Source: an uncultured Lentibacter sp. (lineage in GTDB: Bacteria > Pseudomonadota > Alphaproteobacteria > Rhodobacterales > Rhodobacteraceae). From it: 64,000 bases of DNA. Below, piece after piece: positions 62,363-64,000 of the stretch (the stretch's first letter is position 1; each line of letters begins with the position of its first letter). Under the pieces are notes generated by a model. The model did not search any database, had not been told where the DNA came from, and saw only the letters and a list, made by a program, of their open reading frames with translations. The stretch covers positions 1-64,000 of the forward strand of contig NZ_CAKZKL010000007.1 in NCBI RefSeq assembly GCF_937123735.1, read 5' to 3'. Position numbers and translations under genes: made by a program.

Positions 62363-63670
62363 ATGACACTCCAACCCACCGCCATCATGGCGCCACCGCC
62401 GCCCAAAACCCTGACGGAAATGCAACTTCCGGTGGTGATGATGCGCGATATTGCCCTCAAAACCATGTTTCGCAAGAACATCACCGAGGTGAGCGCCCTG
62501 GCCAGCGCCCTCTGCCTGCCCCGCCAGGTGACCCAGGAGCTGGTCGACCTTGCGCGCGAAAACAAACTGTTGGAGGCCACCGGAACACTCAACGCCGGGT
62601 CGGGCAACGAAATGGGCTACCAGCTCACCGAGGCCGGCAAATCGCGCACGCTGGATGCGCTGTCGCAGTCTGAATACTTCGGGGCCATGCCGGTTCCGCT
62701 CGATGTCTATCGCGCCCAGATCAAGCGCCAGTCGATCCGCAACATCCAGGTCACGCGCGCGCAGCTTACCGGGGCCATGGGCCATCTCATCCTCCCCGAG
62801 GATCTGCTCAACCACCTTGGCCCGGCCGTTTCTGCGGGGCGCTCCATCCTGATGTATGGCCCCCCCGGCAACGGCAAATCCTCCATCTCCAACGGCATCC
62901 GCGATGCCATGGGCGATAAGGTCTTTGTGCCGCGCGCCATAGAATATGCCGGCCAGGTGATCACCGTCTATGATCCGATCGTGCACACCGCCGCCCCTGA
63001 AGAGGCCGAAGACCCAAACGCCCTGCGCCGGCGGGTGAGCTTTGACACCCGCTATGTCAAATGCGACCGCCCCACAGTGATCACCGGCGGCGAGCTCTCG
63101 CTTGATATGCTCGATCTGGTCTACAACCCCACAGCGCGCACCTATCAGGCACCACTCCAGCTCAAATCCACCGGCGGTATCTTCATCGTCGACGATTTGG
63201 GCCGCCAGAAGGAATCGCCTCAAGCGCTGATCAACCGCTGGATCGTTCCGCTCGAAGAGGGCAAGGACATCCTCGCGCTGCAATCGGGCGAGAAATTCGA
63301 GGTGCCCTTTGACACGCTGGTGATTTTTTCCACCAACTTTCACCCCAACGAGATTTTCGATCAGGCCGCCCTGCGCCGGATCTTCTTCAAAATCAAGATC
63401 GACGGCCCCGATCAGGAAAATTTCCTCAAGATCTTCGCCATGGTTGCACGCGCCAAGAAAATGGAACTCAACGAAGCCGCCTTGCTGCACCTGCTCAAGG
63501 TCAAATACCCGACGATTGGCAACGTCTACGCCAATTACCAGCCGGGCTTTCTGATTGATCAGATGCGCGCCATCTGTGATTTCGAGGGCATCCCCTACAA
63601 GATGTCCCCCGAGCTGATCGACCGCGCCTGGGCCAATATGTTTGTCAAAGACGAAAAGATCGTCTGCTAA
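62363..63670 (+). CDS. AAA-type ATPase at the end of the Tad locus
   Basis: A 435-residue cytoplasmic ATPase. Residues about 1-165 are helical with a winged-helix-like feel (ITEVSALASALCLPRQVTQE). The AAA core has Walker A YGPPGNGKSSISNGI near residue 171, Walker B GGIFIVDDLGRQ near 272 and an arginine-rich sensor (DQAALRRIFFKIKID). The family is uncharacterised to my knowledge but sits beside tad genes here, so a role in pilus control or assembly is possible. It ends 27 bases from convergent folD. Confidence 0.82.
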   Translation: MTLQPTAIMAPPPPKTLTEMQLPVVMMRDIALKTMFRKNITEVSALASALCLPRQVTQELVDLARENKLLEATGTLNAGSGNEMGYQLTEAGKSRTLDALSQSEYFGAMPVPLDVYRAQIKRQSIRNIQVTRAQLTGAMGHLILPEDLLNHLGPAVSAGRSILMYGPPGNGKSSISNGIRDAMGDKVFVPRAIEYAGQVITVYDPIVHTAAPEEAEDPNALRRRVSFDTRYVKCDRPTVITGGELSLDMLDLVYNPTARTYQAPLQLKSTGGIFIVDDLGRQKESPQALINRWIVPLEEGKDILALQSGEKFEVPFDTLVIFSTNFHPNEIFDQAALRRIFFKIKIDGPDQENFLKIFAMVARAKKMELNEAALLHLLKVKYPTIGNVYANYQPGFLIDQMRAICDFEGIPYKMSPELIDRAWANMFVKDEKIVC

Positions 63671-63697
63671 ACCGCCTGCGCCCGCCGGGCCGCTGTC

Positions 63698-64000
63698 TCA
63701 CGCGGTCAGACCCTCCGGCTCGGCCAACCCGTTGGCACGGCACGCCGCTGTCACCGTATTGGCCAGCAAGCAGGCAATGGTCATCGGCCCCACACCGCCC
63801 GGCACAGGGGTGATCGCCCCGGCCACGGCGGCGCAGCTTGCAAAGTCCACATCGCCAACAAGCTTGGTCTTGCCGTCGCGCTCGATGCGGTTGATGCCCA
63901 CATCAATCACCGTCGCCCCCGGCTTGATCCAATCGCCCGGCACCATCTCGGGCCGCCCGACAGCGGCCACAACAATATCCGCACGGCGCACCACATCGGC
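63698..64000 (-). CDS. folD: FolD bifunctional dehydrogenase/cyclohydrolase, C-terminal part
   Basis: Only the last 100 or so codons lie inside the window, and the gene continues past the right edge. The Rossmann part [14 protein letters not shown], then [10 protein letters not shown], and the signature [19 protein letters not shown] identify methylenetetrahydrofolate dehydrogenase/cyclohydrolase. The enzyme oxidises methylene-THF, the same one-carbon carrier that sarcosine oxidase produces. The true start is off the window. Confidence 0.95.
   Translation of the reverse strand, partial: ADVVRRADIVVAAVGRPEMVPGDWIKPGATVIDVGINRIERDGKTKLVGDVDFASCAAVAGAITPVPGGVGPMTIACLLANTVTAACRANGLAEPEGLTA

Overview
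The window is about 64 kb of GC-rich, tightly packed chromosomal DNA from an alphaproteobacterium, most likely a member of the Rhodobacteraceae (Roseobacter/Rhodobacter lineage). The pointers are the ctaC-ctaB-orf-ctaG-ctaE-surf1-thrC-M16 gene order of an aa3-type cytochrome oxidase locus, a DUF3572 gene beside a PleD-like GGDEF gene, diverged type IVb pilins with a VDW motif at the pilin processing site, a heterotetrameric sarcosine oxidase operon, and a perfect FNR/FnrL box. I see no transposase, integrase, phage gene, CRISPR array, tRNA or rRNA. It reads as core genome with a few lineage-specific genes.

Layout. 1-2.2 kb: start of tuf, a small lipoprotein and a cytochrome P450. 2.2-7.2 kb: soxBDAG (sarcosine oxidase), leftward. 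7.2-7.7 kb: a gap with REP-like hairpin repeats. 7.7-9.2 kb: glutamate dehydrogenase. 9.5-12.2 kb: three Tad-type pseudopilin/vWA genes. 12.2-24.5 kb: mixed housekeeping genes (3-hydroxyisobutyrate-dehydrogenase-like protein, pirin, HAD phosphatase, PleD-like cyclase, ECF sigma factor operon, EF-hand protein, DUF983, Nudix, DMT transporter, fatty-acid desaturase, XRE regulator). 24.5-29.1 kb: a carnitine catabolism operon (cdhC, a Cys-rich lipoprotein, a cdhA-cdhB fusion, an SDR) with a divergent GlxA/AraC-type regulator. 29.1-34.3 kb: aldo/keto reductase, SulP transporter, mtnP-lysE-apt. 34.3-39.4 kb: tldD and the cytochrome oxidase operon. 39.5-48.8 kb: surf1, thrC, M16 protease, GNAT, FAD dehydrogenase, dprA, topA. 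48.9-50.2 kb: scoAB. 50.3-63.7 kb: lytic transglycosylase and a full tad/cpa locus. 63.7 kb to end: 3' part of folD.

How the parts connect. Carnitine would be oxidised to 3-dehydrocarnitine and cleaved with acetyl-CoA to betainyl-CoA and acetoacetate. The fused thioesterase would release glycine betaine. ScoAB can activate the acetoacetate, and demethylation of betaine ends in sarcosine, the substrate of SoxBDAG. The betaine-to-sarcosine enzymes are not in the window, so this link is inference. MtnP and Apt make a two-step methylthioadenosine-to-AMP salvage route. The Tad locus at 51-63.7 kb and the pseudopilin trio at 9.5-12.2 kb together make one adhesive pilus machine split over two sites.

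The least explained signal is a dispersed noncoding element of about 90 bp, present twice (12804 and 32031). It has GTTAAC, a 9-bp block inverted between copies, and three GTGCAC words spaced 11 bp apart, all at identical spacing. Other noncoding items are a second intergenic repeat family (15096, 21292), a 33-bp tandem hairpin repeat, REP-like hairpins and an FnrL box between tldD and ctaC.
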